64,000 bases of DNA from Harmonia axyridis (lineage: Eukaryota > Arthropoda > Insecta > Coleoptera > Coccinellidae): assembly GCF_914767665.1 (NCBI RefSeq), contig NC_059502.1:6696001-6760000 (forward strand), given 5' to 3'. The position numbers and the translations under genes were made by a program. This document shows positions 44,873-55,100 of this stretch, in pieces. Under the pieces are notes generated by a model. It was not told the origin of the DNA. It saw only the letters and a list, made by a program, of their open reading frames with translations, and made no database searches. Numbering within the stretch: position 1 is the first letter of the stretch; the number at the start of each line of letters is the position of its first letter.

Positions 44873-47638
44873 AAAAATAAACAAACTAAGCAGATCACAC
44901 TTTTAAATTTTAATCTGCAATCATTAGCAAATAAAATTGACAGCGTTCGACAACTTCTTGAATCGCGTCATGTTGACATAGCGTGTTTTACAGAACACTG
45001 GCTTACAGCTGATATTATTTCGAAAATTAATCTGGGAAATTATGAAGTAGCTAGTTCTTATTGCAGACAGTCTTCACGACACGGAGGCACAGCTATTGTC
45101 CTCCGTAAGGATTTACCTTTCAAGGAATTATTAGAAGTAAAATCTAACTCTGTTGAAAAACAAATAGAACTTGCTGGCGTCCGACTGACGAAATACAAAA
45201 TATTGATACTCTCACTGTACAGGCCGCCATCTGGTGACGTGTCACAGTGCCTTGATGTTTTGACAAAAGTGCTCGAATTATGTCAGGCCTTATATCCGAC
45301 TGATCGATTGTTTGTTTCGGGAGATTTCAACATCGACTTCGGGAAGAACTCGAAAGATCGACAAAAAACCATCGAGGTCCTCAAAATGTTTAACCTGGAT
45401 GTGGTTTTCTCTGAGCCGTCACGTGTGACTAACATATCAAGCTCGTGTATAGACAACATTTTCTCCAACATCAGCATCGGTTCTGGCGGGAGATTCACTT
45501 TTCAGCCTTATCTTTCAGACCATATGGCCCAAATCGTGAGATTTTCAGTTTGCAACCTTGAGCCTGAAACAAGAAAATATAAATTCATACGGGAATTCAA
45601 CGCAACCAAAACTCACCATTTTCTAGAATGCATAGGAGTCGAGGACTGGACGAAAACATGTTCGGATAGTGCGATTGTTCAGTTCACAGAATTTCACGAC
45701 CGTTTGTTGGATATTTTCCGGTCATGTTTTCCTGAAAAAAAAGTAATTGTCAATAAAAAAAAGAAAAAATACTCTGTAAGTCAGGAAATAACAACAATTA
45801 AGGATAGATTGGAGGCAGCTGACACAATAGCAAAGGTTAAGAAGGATCAGGCTAGTGAGGAGCTGTGTAAGGTCTTGAGAAGGTCTCTGCGGATGAAAAT
45901 CAGGGAAACAGTAAAAAAGAAAAATGCCGATAAACTGTCGATATCGAACAACAGATATCAGACTATGTGGCAATTGATTCGCGAGGAAACGAATAAAAAC
46001 GGATCAGCAAGGACAGAGAATAATCTCACTGCCGATGATTTGAATAGATACCTGGTTTCTGTTGGCACGAAATTCAACTGTAGTTCTGACATTTCCATCG
46101 AAAAATCAGAAAGCCTGCTTAAAAAGAAACATGAATCAGTTCAGACATCCATGTTCTTGTTTCCCATAACGGAATTGGAAATTGCAAATGCGTCCCATGA
46201 CCTCAAAAGTAAGAATTCTCGGGACATTAATGGAATGTCAGTCGCTTTGATGAAACAAATGATTCCTTTGCTCTTAACACCACTGTGCAAAATTTTGAAC
46301 GACTGTATGACACAAGAACGTTTTCCTGAAGAACTAAAAATTGCTAGAGTTTGCCCTATTTACAAGAAAGGTGATGTGGATGATGTCTCCAATTACAGGC
46401 CCATATCGATATTACCAGCATTGTCGAAAATATTTGAGCTCATAATGAAGAACCGCCTTGTTGAATTTCTGGAAAAGCACTCAATTATCCATGATTCCCA
46501 ACATGGTTTCAGACAGAACAGATCAACAATAACAGCAATGATCGAGGTGCTCGAGGAAGTTATGACGGCATGTGAGAGAGGGGAGGAGGCTGAGTTTACG
46601 TGCGTGGACTTGAGTAGGGCTTTCGACACGGTGAATCACGAAATCCTTCTGAATAAGCTCCATCACTATGGTATAAGAGGAAAAGCAAATAATCTATTCC
46701 GTTCTTATCTTTCGAAGAGGAGGCAGGTGGTTGATTGGAACGGTGTGGTGTCAGGATTCGAGAGCTTGGGGAGTGGAGTTCCGCAGGGGTCCATACTGGG
46801 GCCGGTGCTGTTTATTTTATACATAAACGATCTATTTCCAAATGTCAACTCCGATAAGACCGTATGTTATGCTGATGATACTGGTTTTATAAACAGATCA
46901 AAGTGTCCCGAGGAGCTCCACAGATCGTCGATAACTTCAGAGAGAGATGCACGTTCATGGTTCGCGGCTAATGGTCTGGTGTTCAACGAGGACAAAACAC
47001 AGAAATTGGTTTTCACCGGTAGGGACTCTGGTGAGAACTCGTTGATTTACCTGGGATTGCAGTTCCAGTCTTCTCTCGGCTGGGCCACTCACATCGACAC
47101 ACTTTGCAAAAAACTGTCAACTTCGATATTTATGATACGTCGAATGAGAGAAATAGTTGACCAAACAACAGCTAAGCAAACCTACTACTGTGCCTTCCAT
47201 AGTTTGGCAGTCTATGGAATAATTCTTTGGGGACACAGTAGTCATGCCGAAAGAGTCCTCCTGAAACAGAAGAAAGCTTTGAGAACCTTGTATGATATGC
47301 GAAGCACAGAGAGCTGCAGGGAAACTTTTAAAAAAGAAGGCATACTTACCATAACCTCCGTGTTCATATTGGCTTGTGTAGATTATATTCACGCAAACAA
47401 GGAGAAGTACACAAAGCACTCGTATTATCACACCTACAATACTCGAGAGAAACATAAATATACATTACCCCGTCTAAGAATGAGGAAGGAGGAACTTGGT
47501 CCAAATTTCTGGGGACTCAAATTCTACAACAAGCTTCCAGATGAAGTGAAGAGCCTGGGAAAATTGCAATTTCATAAACGAGTAAAGAGTTTGTTGCTGC
47601 AGAACACTATATATTTTTTACATGAGTTCCTTGACTGA
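44870..47638 (+). CDS. LINE ORF2: AP endonuclease and reverse transcriptase
   Basis: 922 residues. N-terminal APE-type endonuclease at about 8-225: N13 region LLNFNLQSLANKID, E42 in FTEHWL, SLYRPPSG at 115-122, SGDFNIDF at 150-157 (D152), and SDHM at 216-219. RT at about 430-730: VCPIYKKGD (494-502), NYRPIS, HGFRQNRST (545-553), VDLSRAFDTV with D580, GVPQGSILGPVLF (636-648), YADD at 667-670 and NGLVFNEDKTQKL downstream. A C-terminal domain of ~190 residues follows, without RNase H. All catalytic residues I checked are present. The protein would nick the target DNA and copy the element RNA at the nick (target-primed reverse transcription). Confidence 0.93.
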   Translation: MKNKQTKQITLLNFNLQSLANKIDSVRQLLESRHVDIACFTEHWLTADIISKINLGNYEVASSYCRQSSRHGGTAIVLRKDLPFKELLEVKSNSVEKQIELAGVRLTKYKILILSLYRPPSGDVSQCLDVLTKVLELCQALYPTDRLFVSGDFNIDFGKNSKDRQKTIEVLKMFNLDVVFSEPSRVTNISSSCIDNIFSNISIGSGGRFTFQPYLSDHMAQIVRFSVCNLEPETRKYKFIREFNATKTHHFLECIGVEDWTKTCSDSAIVQFTEFHDRLLDIFRSCFPEKKVIVNKKKKKYSVSQEITTIKDRLEAADTIAKVKKDQASEELCKVLRRSLRMKIRETVKKKNADKLSISNNRYQTMWQLIREETNKNGSARTENNLTADDLNRYLVSVGTKFNCSSDISIEKSESLLKKKHESVQTSMFLFPITELEIANASHDLKSKNSRDINGMSVALMKQMIPLLLTPLCKILNDCMTQERFPEELKIARVCPIYKKGDVDDVSNYRPISILPALSKIFELIMKNRLVEFLEKHSIIHDSQHGFRQNRSTITAMIEVLEEVMTACERGEEAEFTCVDLSRAFDTVNHEILLNKLHHYGIRGKANNLFRSYLSKRRQVVDWNGVVSGFESLGSGVPQGSILGPVLFILYINDLFPNVNSDKTVCYADDTGFINRSKCPEELHRSSITSERDARSWFAANGLVFNEDKTQKLVFTGRDSGENSLIYLGLQFQSSLGWATHIDTLCKKLSTSIFMIRRMREIVDQTTAKQTYYCAFHSLAVYGIILWGHSSHAERVLLKQKKALRTLYDMRSTESCRETFKKEGILTITSVFILACVDYIHANKEKYTKHSYYHTYNTREKHKYTLPRLRMRKEELGPNFWGLKFYNKLPDEVKSLGKLQFHKRVKSLLLQNTIYFLHEFLD

Positions 47639-47925
47639 TTCGTTAGTACTTGCATTGTTTTAGATTATGTATAGTGCCAAATTTGTGTTTATATTTTTTT
47701 TTTTTAACATAGTTAATTATGTATATCGTACCAAATTTGTGTTTGTATTTTTTATCGCAGATTATTGCATTGTAGCGAGAATTTATATATACATATTATA
47801 TTCATAAGTATTTACATAATTGTAAAAAGTTCTGATTGACATGTCATGTAATTCATTGATGACGTTAATATATATTACTATTACTATTACTATTACTACT
47901 ATTACTATTACTATTACTAAAAGTC
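47639..47925 (+). repeat. LINE 3' UTR with duplicated motif and ATTACT tail
   Basis: GCCAAATTTGTGTTT- and ACCAAATTTGTGTTTGTATT-bearing segments form an imperfect tandem pair (about 47667-47760). The end is a run of ATT-ACT units (47873-47919), the likely site where reverse transcription starts. Confidence 0.8.
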
Positions 47926-48240
47926 AAAATCGAAATTCAGACTGACGAAAATAAATATAGTAAGCAGGAGTATAATACGAAAGACAATAAGAGAGATCGG
48001 TTGCAAAGTACAATGAATACAGTAATCAGAACAGTGGTTGGCGCCTCATAGTATATTAGCAACCAACAAATCAGAGAAGAATCTCAAATTGAGGAAATAG
48101 TTAACAAACGAATACGAGGCTCTAAAAGAGCATGAGAATAGGGAATTGAGAAAGATTATACAAATCCCAATAAGACAGACAGACAGACGAGTGAGGAAAT
48201 ACTTCTTTCAAAGAATGAAGTAGAAGAAAAAAGTTACCTG
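47926..48240 (+). pseudogene. Jockey-like RT relic, right part
   Basis: Continues the direction of 43560-43740. Frames hint at NTVIRTVVGAS, ISNQQIREESQIEEIVNK and ENRELRKIIQIP. This matches the usual end of Jockey-type ORF2, where R-ALRAPWYVSN-x-I-x-DL is followed by a short helical tail. A later GACAGACAGACAGAC tract follows. Confidence 0.5.
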
Positions 48241-49889
48241 AGAAGGGAGAAAAGTATCCTAAATAAACAACAGTAGAAAATTGGAGAAATTATAGTAGAG
48301 GCGTAGGGAAATAAATTCCAGTACTCAAACAGAAAGACCTGTATGTCTTGAAACCTTTCAAGTTTTATTTGAATATCTCGAACGGTTTCAGAGCAATAAA
48401 TAGTCAGTTTTCAAACTTTTCAACATTCTGTACGTAGCAATTGCGAACAAAAGTAAAAAAGCAAATTGTTGTTATTTTTTCATGAAGAAACAGTCCTTGA
48501 AGTTTGTCTCACTTATTCACTAACACCCAAAACTTATTAAGTGGATGGTTGATAATGAATTGGTTACTTCTCAAAATTTCATAAGCCAAAAAAATTCAAA
48601 AACTCCACACGAGTTGTCCAGTCCAGAATCCAGAATAAGACCCAACGGATTAAGCCCAATTATATGAAGTGTTCTCTCCACAGGAGAGTATTGTTTAAAA
48701 TTACCGACGATCTCGGTTGAATTCATTTCGTTTTGTTGGACGAATTTTTTGTTACGATTTGAAATATCGCACAGAATTCAGGGAGTGATTATATTAATGG
48801 TACAATTTCTGCGTTTTTCCATGGATGCTTAAGGAACAATGGAATGGGGGAATATTCCGTTTTATTGTTCTCGTTTGGGTGGAAAATATTGCTATCGCCC
48901 TTTTTTTTGGATAAACTGGGGAGCGTGACGATTTCACTTATATGCCTTTGGGTGGGAATTCACTTAGTTTTGGACATGAGGGCGAACTTTTGGAAATTCA
49001 TGATTATTCCGTATTTTCAATACAATCGGCAACGTCGCAATTCTTCCAGGATAATTTTCACAAAGAGTAAGGAAAGGGTTATACCGGGTAATTTCTTCAG
49101 TTGAATAGGTCAAAAATCTCGAAAAGGAAACATTTCACGGAAATATGTTTCGAAGAAGAAACCAAATTTTCAATAAAATCTTACAATCGACCGATGCCCA
49201 CCCTGTAAAGTATTTTCAACTACAGGACTTACACTGGTAAAAACTAAAAGGAATTTCAATTATCTGCGAAATAAATTAGGAGCACCGCAATTGGAACAGA
49301 CCTACCAACAGAAATATCTCTAAAACCAAAAAAAACCCAAAAATAATAATTATCCAAATACCATAGCGAGAAGAGAAATATTAATATTCCCAGCCATTAT
49401 AACCCTGGAACTCACTCCGTTCGTGTTTCGCTGCAACGTTTGAATACAATAATTACAGCAGGAGATGAAAGGCGGAATTCCTGCAGAATGCCTCCGCAGG
49501 AATGGCACATACACTCGAAGAAACCTTGCGCTATTACGTCTCCTCTCATAAGATTATGCTCCGGGAAGACCTTGAGGGCAGGAGAGAATTCCTGATGTAA
49601 TAATTCAGCGCCACCTCAACGCGGAAACCAGTCATGCCAATCTTCTAAAACGCTGGATCCGAAACAAAGGTCGCTTTTATTTAATTGTTGGAAATTTCGT
49701 GTAAAAGGCCAACGCAGATTAATTCCTGCATTCATTGTATTTTATGGGAAGTCTGACAGCGTCGCTTTTTATGTTAATGGCTGTATTGATGATTGTTGTC
49801 GATGTCAAACCTTTTCAAGTTCTACTAACTTTGGTAGAGTAAGGGAATCAGATATTTCCCAACTTAATATTATATTTCAAATACTACAT
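48241..49889. other. Gene-free stretch
   Basis: AT-rich except 49390-49680, which is GC-richer and CpG-containing but has no recognisable frame. A plus-strand 86-codon frame (48844-49104) looks accidental. Confidence 0.4.
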
Positions 49890-51197
49890 AGGCGTACAAC
49901 TTTGCTTCCACCGTTTTTTTCCGAGGCTTTGTTATCAAAAACTGGATATATATTCATGATTCGAAGTATTGTCCATTGCTGGGCACTACTTTCTTCCATC
50001 TTCAGGGCAGCGCACGAATCCCACGTTAAAAAAAATGGTCATCTTTTGAAGCGATTCACGAATTGATTTGCCAGGCCGTGTGCCATTGATCGAAATAAGT
50101 CCGAGGGAGTAAATAGTCCGAGGGAGTAATGTCTGGAGAATACGACGGGTGGGGTAAAACTTCCTATTTCAACGTTTACAAGTGCAGACACAAATCGACT
50201 AATATTTTGGTGGCGGTATGTTTACGAATATCTAAGCTTATTCAATGCATCTAAAGGGTGTTTTTTTTAGAGCTATAGAACTTTAAATTGCAATGAAACA
50301 ACGATGGATTATTCGATTGACATGAATTTCATTTATCCGCAAGGTAATCTTGTGGCATTACATTTTGAATATGATTTCTGGCATATGACCGCCACGGCTG
50401 GTTCGGATGTAGTCCAACCAGGACGTCCAATTTTCGATGACTTTTTCCAACATTTGTGGCCGTATTTCGGCAATAACACGGCGAATGTTGTCTTCCAAAT
50501 AGTCAAGGGTTTGTGGCTTATCCGCATAGACCAATGACTTCACAAAGCCCCTAGCGGTGTTAAATCACAAGATCTTGGAGGCCAATTCACAGGTCCAAAA
50601 CGTGAAATTAGGCGGTCACCAAACGTGTCTTTCAATAAATCGATTGTGGCACGAGCTGTATGACATGTTGCGCCGTCTTGTTGGAACCACAGCTCCTGGA
50701 CATCATGGTTATTCAATTCAGGAATGAAAAAGTTAGTAATCATGGCTCTATACCGATCACCATTGACTGTAACGTTCTGGCCATCATCGTTTTTGAAGAA
50801 GTACGGACCAATGATTCCACCAGCCCATAAAGCGCACCAAACAGTCATTTTTTCTGGATGTAACGGTGTTTCGACATACACTTGAGGATTAGCTTCACTC
50901 CAAATGCGGCAGTTTTGTTTATTGACGTAGCCATTCAACCAGAAGTGCGCTTCATCGCGAAACAAAATAAAATGGACGTAGTGCGCGATAGGTATTCCGC
51001 ACAGAACCGTTCAGGGGTGAGTCTATTCATGATGAATCTCCAAACCAAACTGAGAATAAATCACTTGACAGCTGTTAAATCGGTCGCCATCTTGAACAGT
51101 AATGCCAACTTAAAGTTATATACCTCGAAAAAAAACACCCTATATTTATTTCGACTACCACTAATGCAAAACGGCGGAAGCCAAGTTGTACACCTAA
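49890..51197 (-). mobile_element. mauritiana-type mariner deletion derivative, split by a rosa insertion
   Basis: The left part (49890-50253) has the terminus GTACAACTTTGCTTCC, C-terminal transposase codons, then an abrupt junction near 50185 to 5'-UTR-like sequence (GTGCAGACACAAATCGACTAA, as at 25285). The right part (51143-51197) ends with GCGGAAGCCAAGTTGTAC. The coding middle is therefore deleted. The rosa element sits between the halves. Two 18-bp copies of GTCCGAGGGAGTAA occur at about 50101-50133. Confidence 0.8.
50254..51142 (-). mobile_element. rosa-like transposon, copy 6, nested in a mariner
   Basis: Termini AAGGGTGTTTTTTTTAGAG at left and GAAAAAAAACACCC at right, with TA on each side. 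The minus-strand frame 50540-50965 (141 codons) is the longest intact rosa piece: FRDEAHFWLNGYVNKQ, GGIIGPYFFKNDDGQNV, ELWFQQDGATCHTARATIDL, NWPPRSCDLTPL. A ~20-base deletion near 50555 removes DYFLWGY, including the third catalytic Asp. The N-terminal DNA-binding region is missing, with the same junction (CCATTTTATTTTGTTT) as copy 3. Confidence 0.9.
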
Positions 51198-52684
51198 TAT
51201 TCAAAATAACGAATAAACTGATCGTTATTTATGGAGTCTCAAGGTGAATGAACCTGTTTGTTTTCGTACAATATGTTACGTTTACGGTTGACTTCATACT
51301 CGAACATATTCCCAGACATCTAAAAATGCAAAACCAAGGGATACCTTGATTCCACTCAACTGAGCATGAAACTTTAAAGACGCTATCTGAAATTCAAATT
51401 GTTCATCCATCTTCAACTGATCAACATTGTTGTTCTTATTTATTCAGCAGCAGTAATGATTTTTCCGGGAACTTCAAGGGTAGAATGATATCATAGTTAG
51501 AACTTGTATTATTGCTTTATGATTGCGACCACATGACAGAGAAAGGTCTATGCCAATGCTCCACAAGACTTTGCAATGTTATAAAAATCTTTGTCCGAAC
51601 TTTTAAAAAAAGAAGTTAATTATTATTTCATATTTTCTTATTATGACCATCCATTAGAAAGGTAGAAAGTAGAGTCCATATTGTGGCGTCATTTGAGGAG
51701 ATCAGTATGATTTGTGTCATGTTATTTGAACCAAATGAAAAATCATTCCCATTGAAAAAAAAGTGTATTTTTCATATGGTTAGTTAAACCTGAAAAATTA
51801 AGTCAAAACTAATTTCCACTCTTAAGAGCTTCTTCGTTTTTAAAATTCTTAATGACTTCTCAGAATCCTCATAAATTTTGTCTTCGGTATAACAGTTGAT
51901 GAAGTGAAAGCATTAAAAATTTTAATATCGCTGAACTTTTCCAATTGTTCCAATTCACGATAATAGAAAATTTACTCTAATGATCCACCATGGAGAATTC
52001 ATTGAACTTTAATTGGCCCCAACTCGTGTAACGGTTCATTATTTTTCGATATAGAACCCCTAATAGCGAAGAAGAGTAAATAAATTGAGAAAATTCAACG
52101 AAAGTTAACTAATAACTTCAGTACCTAATGAAGTTTTTCGCTCAAACTTCCGATTCTCTCTTTTTTTTCTATAGGAAAATCGATAAGGAGTGGGAAATTT
52201 TCCGAAGTTTAATCTCGGTGAAATGATTGAGACGTTGGCTAATCACATCGTTCACTCTGCTGATCATTTCCGGTTTCTGCGCGCTTATTCAGTTGAAAAA
52301 GAGGTGTCCGTGAAGTTAGCACCCAGTTTTTCCAAAATAAAGAATTTTTTTTGCATTTGTTAGTAGCTCATTAGTATTTGTGAATTGGTAGAAAAATATT
52401 GCATTCCGCATGGGTGCTATCTTGACGATTTTTCTTAAAAAAAAAGTAGGTTTGATTGTCCATCGCAATTATTTGTCACACAAAAATCTTTGGCTATAAC
52501 CAAGTATATCTTATTAGTTAAGAATTTACGGCAATACTCCTTGTATATATAGACAAAAATTTTCGTTCATAACCAAACCTATAATGAGAAAATGACAACA
52601 TCACGTAATTCTAGGATTGTGGCCTCGTGTAGATACAGTTTTCTCTAAAAAAAAAGAAAGCGGTGGGATCATTCTAATGTTTTT
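51198..52684. other. Gene-free stretch
   Basis: AT-rich, without open frames above 60 codons or transposon ends that I can recognise. Confidence 0.45.
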
Positions 52685-53301
52685 ATCGATTGATACGTTT
52701 ATTGATCAGTAGGATTATCGATTGATACGTCAATATGGGAGGGGTGCCGATTATTGACGTATCAATCGATGATAGGATTATCGATTGATACGTCAGTATT
52801 CGTTATCTCTCCTTTACTAATTTATCAATCGATACAATTACTAACGTATCAATAGATACAGTCTTCTCTCAAAAAATTGATTCCACAAAAGCAAACAGTT
52901 CCGTCTTAAACGATGAAATCTATGTGTATAATCCTTTATTTGGTCAGTGATTAGTGGTGGGATCATACTAATTTTTTTGTAGATTGGTACGCACGATTAT
53001 CGTTTGATACGTTAGTAAGGGAGAGGTATCGATTATTAAAGTACGTATCAATCGATATCTATTATTAATCGTTTGTGGTGGTTACTATGATGAGAGGAAG
53101 GTAGGATGATACCTATAATATATTAATGTATCAATCGATAATTCTTTTATCATCGATTGATACATTAGTAATCGGTACCCCTATCTTACCGTACCGATTA
53201 TCAATCGATGATAGAAGAATTATCGATTGATACGTTAATATATAATAGGTATCCTACCTTCCTCTCACCATAGTTATCACCAAAATCGATTATCAATCGA
53301 T
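52685..53301. repeat. Cluster of ATCGATTGATA motifs in both orientations
   Basis: I find 11 exact copies of ATCGATTGATA or its complement in 617 bp: 52685, 52717, 52760, 52780, 52823, 53046, 53129, 53152, 53199, 53222 and 53291. Most extend to TTATCGATTGATACGT. A longer hairpin is formed by 53081-53162 and 53199-53280 (GGTGGTTACTATG-GAGAGGAAGGTAGGAT and its complement). There are no coding frames. The family is unknown to me. Confidence 0.85.
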
Positions 53302-54079
53302 AATCCTACCCCTCCCTTATCGTACCGTAAATTAGTTCAATTGAAAAATTTAATTCGAAAGTTTTTCTCGAAATGAAGCGAAAAAGCATCCATACAGCAT
53401 AACGCCATAACTCTTCTAAACTCGTTCTTGGCCTCAACCAGATCACCGGAACCATTCTCCGGATGAAAACCTCGGAGGAAATTATTCGGTTAACACAGAC
53501 AGGCGGAAAAACAGCCAATATTCAAATTGGCAACATATATCACAACCAGGAACAACTAATAATTCAAGTTATCGGTTGCAAAGGGGCACCGCGCTTCGCA
53601 AAATTTAATAGCTTCTCGCTCAAAAGGCGTAAATATAACGGAATATGCCTACTTTGCATAAGAAGAACCGAAAGGCAGAAAGCTCACAGGAATATGCAAA
53701 TGCACGGAGACTGTTTCCATTATTCTCTCCTCTATTCACGACGCCTCCGCTATACAAGACTAGAATCTGCATATCACTTTAATAACAGGAGTACCAACAG
53801 CAGCTTTTCGAGAAGTGAAACGACAACTGTCATCCGAAAATTTCGAATGTAGATTAATGAAGGCGAGACAACGAGTGGGAGGAATGTAAATCGAAAATGT
53901 ATATTTCGATTCGGGAGATGATTAAAAAAGTTCAAATTCCTGTCAGCTAACCGATGCTGGGTGGAATGTTGAATGAATTCGCATTTGTTCGCAGTGTTTT
54001 ATGTGGTTTGAGGTGAAGTGAATTCGTTTCTATGTATTGATAGTTGTTGTGCAGATTTACATAGAGAGCTAGATAATTT
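53302..54079. other. Gene-free stretch
   Basis: A 129-codon plus frame (53463-53852) overlaps a minus frame and has no recognised domain. The GC-richer composition at 53380-53800 may mark conserved non-coding host DNA. Confidence 0.35.
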
Positions 54080-54950
54080 AATATGGTCATATCCACTGAA
54101 AAAACCCAAGAGGTGGTTTCAAAGAAGCCCAAAAGTAGCAAAGATGTCGATGACAAACCAAATAATGAAGTTCAACTACCTAGGGCTTGACCTTTTCACT
54201 GACAAAACCTCATAAACGAACCTCCATCTCAAGCAAATAAAGCCATAGTTCATCACCTCATCAAAGGGATATTAGAGCCAGAGGCAATAAAGTTCCTCTA
54301 CTATTAGGTGCCGAGGCATTGTGGTATTAAAGGAAATAATTTGGTGCAAAGCAAGATCGACGAGGAATCGACAAACCTGGGTTTTAATCAATAATACAGG
54401 CTACAGCAGCAATACTCTCGTGAATTTTGGGCGACGCACACGAGTTTTATTCTTAACTTGTCCCAATAGCTCAGATCCCTATAAATGTACTGTCAGGGGT
54501 CTCTGTTGACCTGGGAGTGTCATAACACCATAAGGCAACTGGTCAGAGGCAATTAAGTGACTCTACTTTGGATACCAGGGCACTGTGGTGTTGAAGGAAA
54601 TGAAAAAGCCAATGAACTTACAAAAAGTGCATCAAGGTTTACACCTGCTGGACCTGAGCCTTTCTGTGGGCCAGGTAAAGATCAATATAAGGCAGCGGTC
54701 CAGCAATGGGAGTTGAATAAAAGGATAACCCACTGGACAAACACTCCTGGACTTACTCAGGCCAAGAAATTCGTGATGATTTCCACTACCTATGCTAGGA
54801 AGCTCTTGAAGCTGTCACGGGGAAATGGCAGAACAAACATCATTTGTACCGTATGGGAAAGTCAGCAGATGAGATTTGCAGGCTCTATGGATCAGAAGCA
54901 GAAACAGCTGAACACATAGTAGGCCGAGAAGGTGCTTCAGTAGAGAACTC
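54080..54950 (+). pseudogene. R1/Jockey-type LINE RT-thumb and RNase H relic
   Basis: In order: MTNQIMKFNYLGLDL (the FNYLGV-I segment after the RT palm), WECHNTIRQLVRGN (end of RNase H helix), VTLLWIPGHCGVEGNEKANE with the GH-VEGNE-AD motif of LINE RNase H, GPEPFCGPG, and a tail with LYRMGKSADEICRLYGSEAE then TAEHIV (C-x-C-EESETAEH-L pattern). Frames switch several times and stops are present. The RNase H stretch 54557-54700 is well preserved. Confidence 0.8.
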
Positions 54951-54954
54951 TGAC

Positions 54955-55100
54955 AGCAAAATGTTCATGTGGTTTTTAACAATTTCAATGCGATGTTGAA
55001 ACGGGAAATGTTGAAACTAATGGCGTAGTTTTCACTTGTTAAAAGATGACAGCTTCAAAATTGTCAGCTGCCAGTGCGGGCTTTCAAAAATCCCTCATAA
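54955..55100 (-). pseudogene. 5' end of an IS630-type transposon (second family)
   Basis: On the minus strand it begins GAGGGATTTTTGAAAGCCC, then AAGTGAAAACTACGCCATTA and codons resembling VRYSLQQHIEIV. The same order occurs on the plus strand at 59298-59440. It is an end fragment only. Confidence 0.6.

Larger units (their letters stand above)
43751..47925 (+). mobile_element. Two-ORF LINE with both frames intact (CR1/L2-like group)
   Basis: ORF1 (43753-44868) and ORF2 (44870-47638) are both open and separated by one base. The 3' region ends in (ATTACT)n-type repeats (about 47873-47919), as in CR1, L2 and related clades. The 5' boundary lies at most a few bases before the ORF1 ATG, so the 5' UTR is missing or the copy is slightly 5'-truncated. 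ACTAAA occurs at both edges (43746-43751 and 47917-47922) and may be a short target duplication. No RNase H is encoded. Intact frames suggest recent activity. Confidence 0.88.

Noticed and set aside
53463..53852. 129-codon plus-strand frame
   Set aside because: Overlapped by a minus-strand frame, no recognisable motif; probably accidental in a GC-richer non-coding block.
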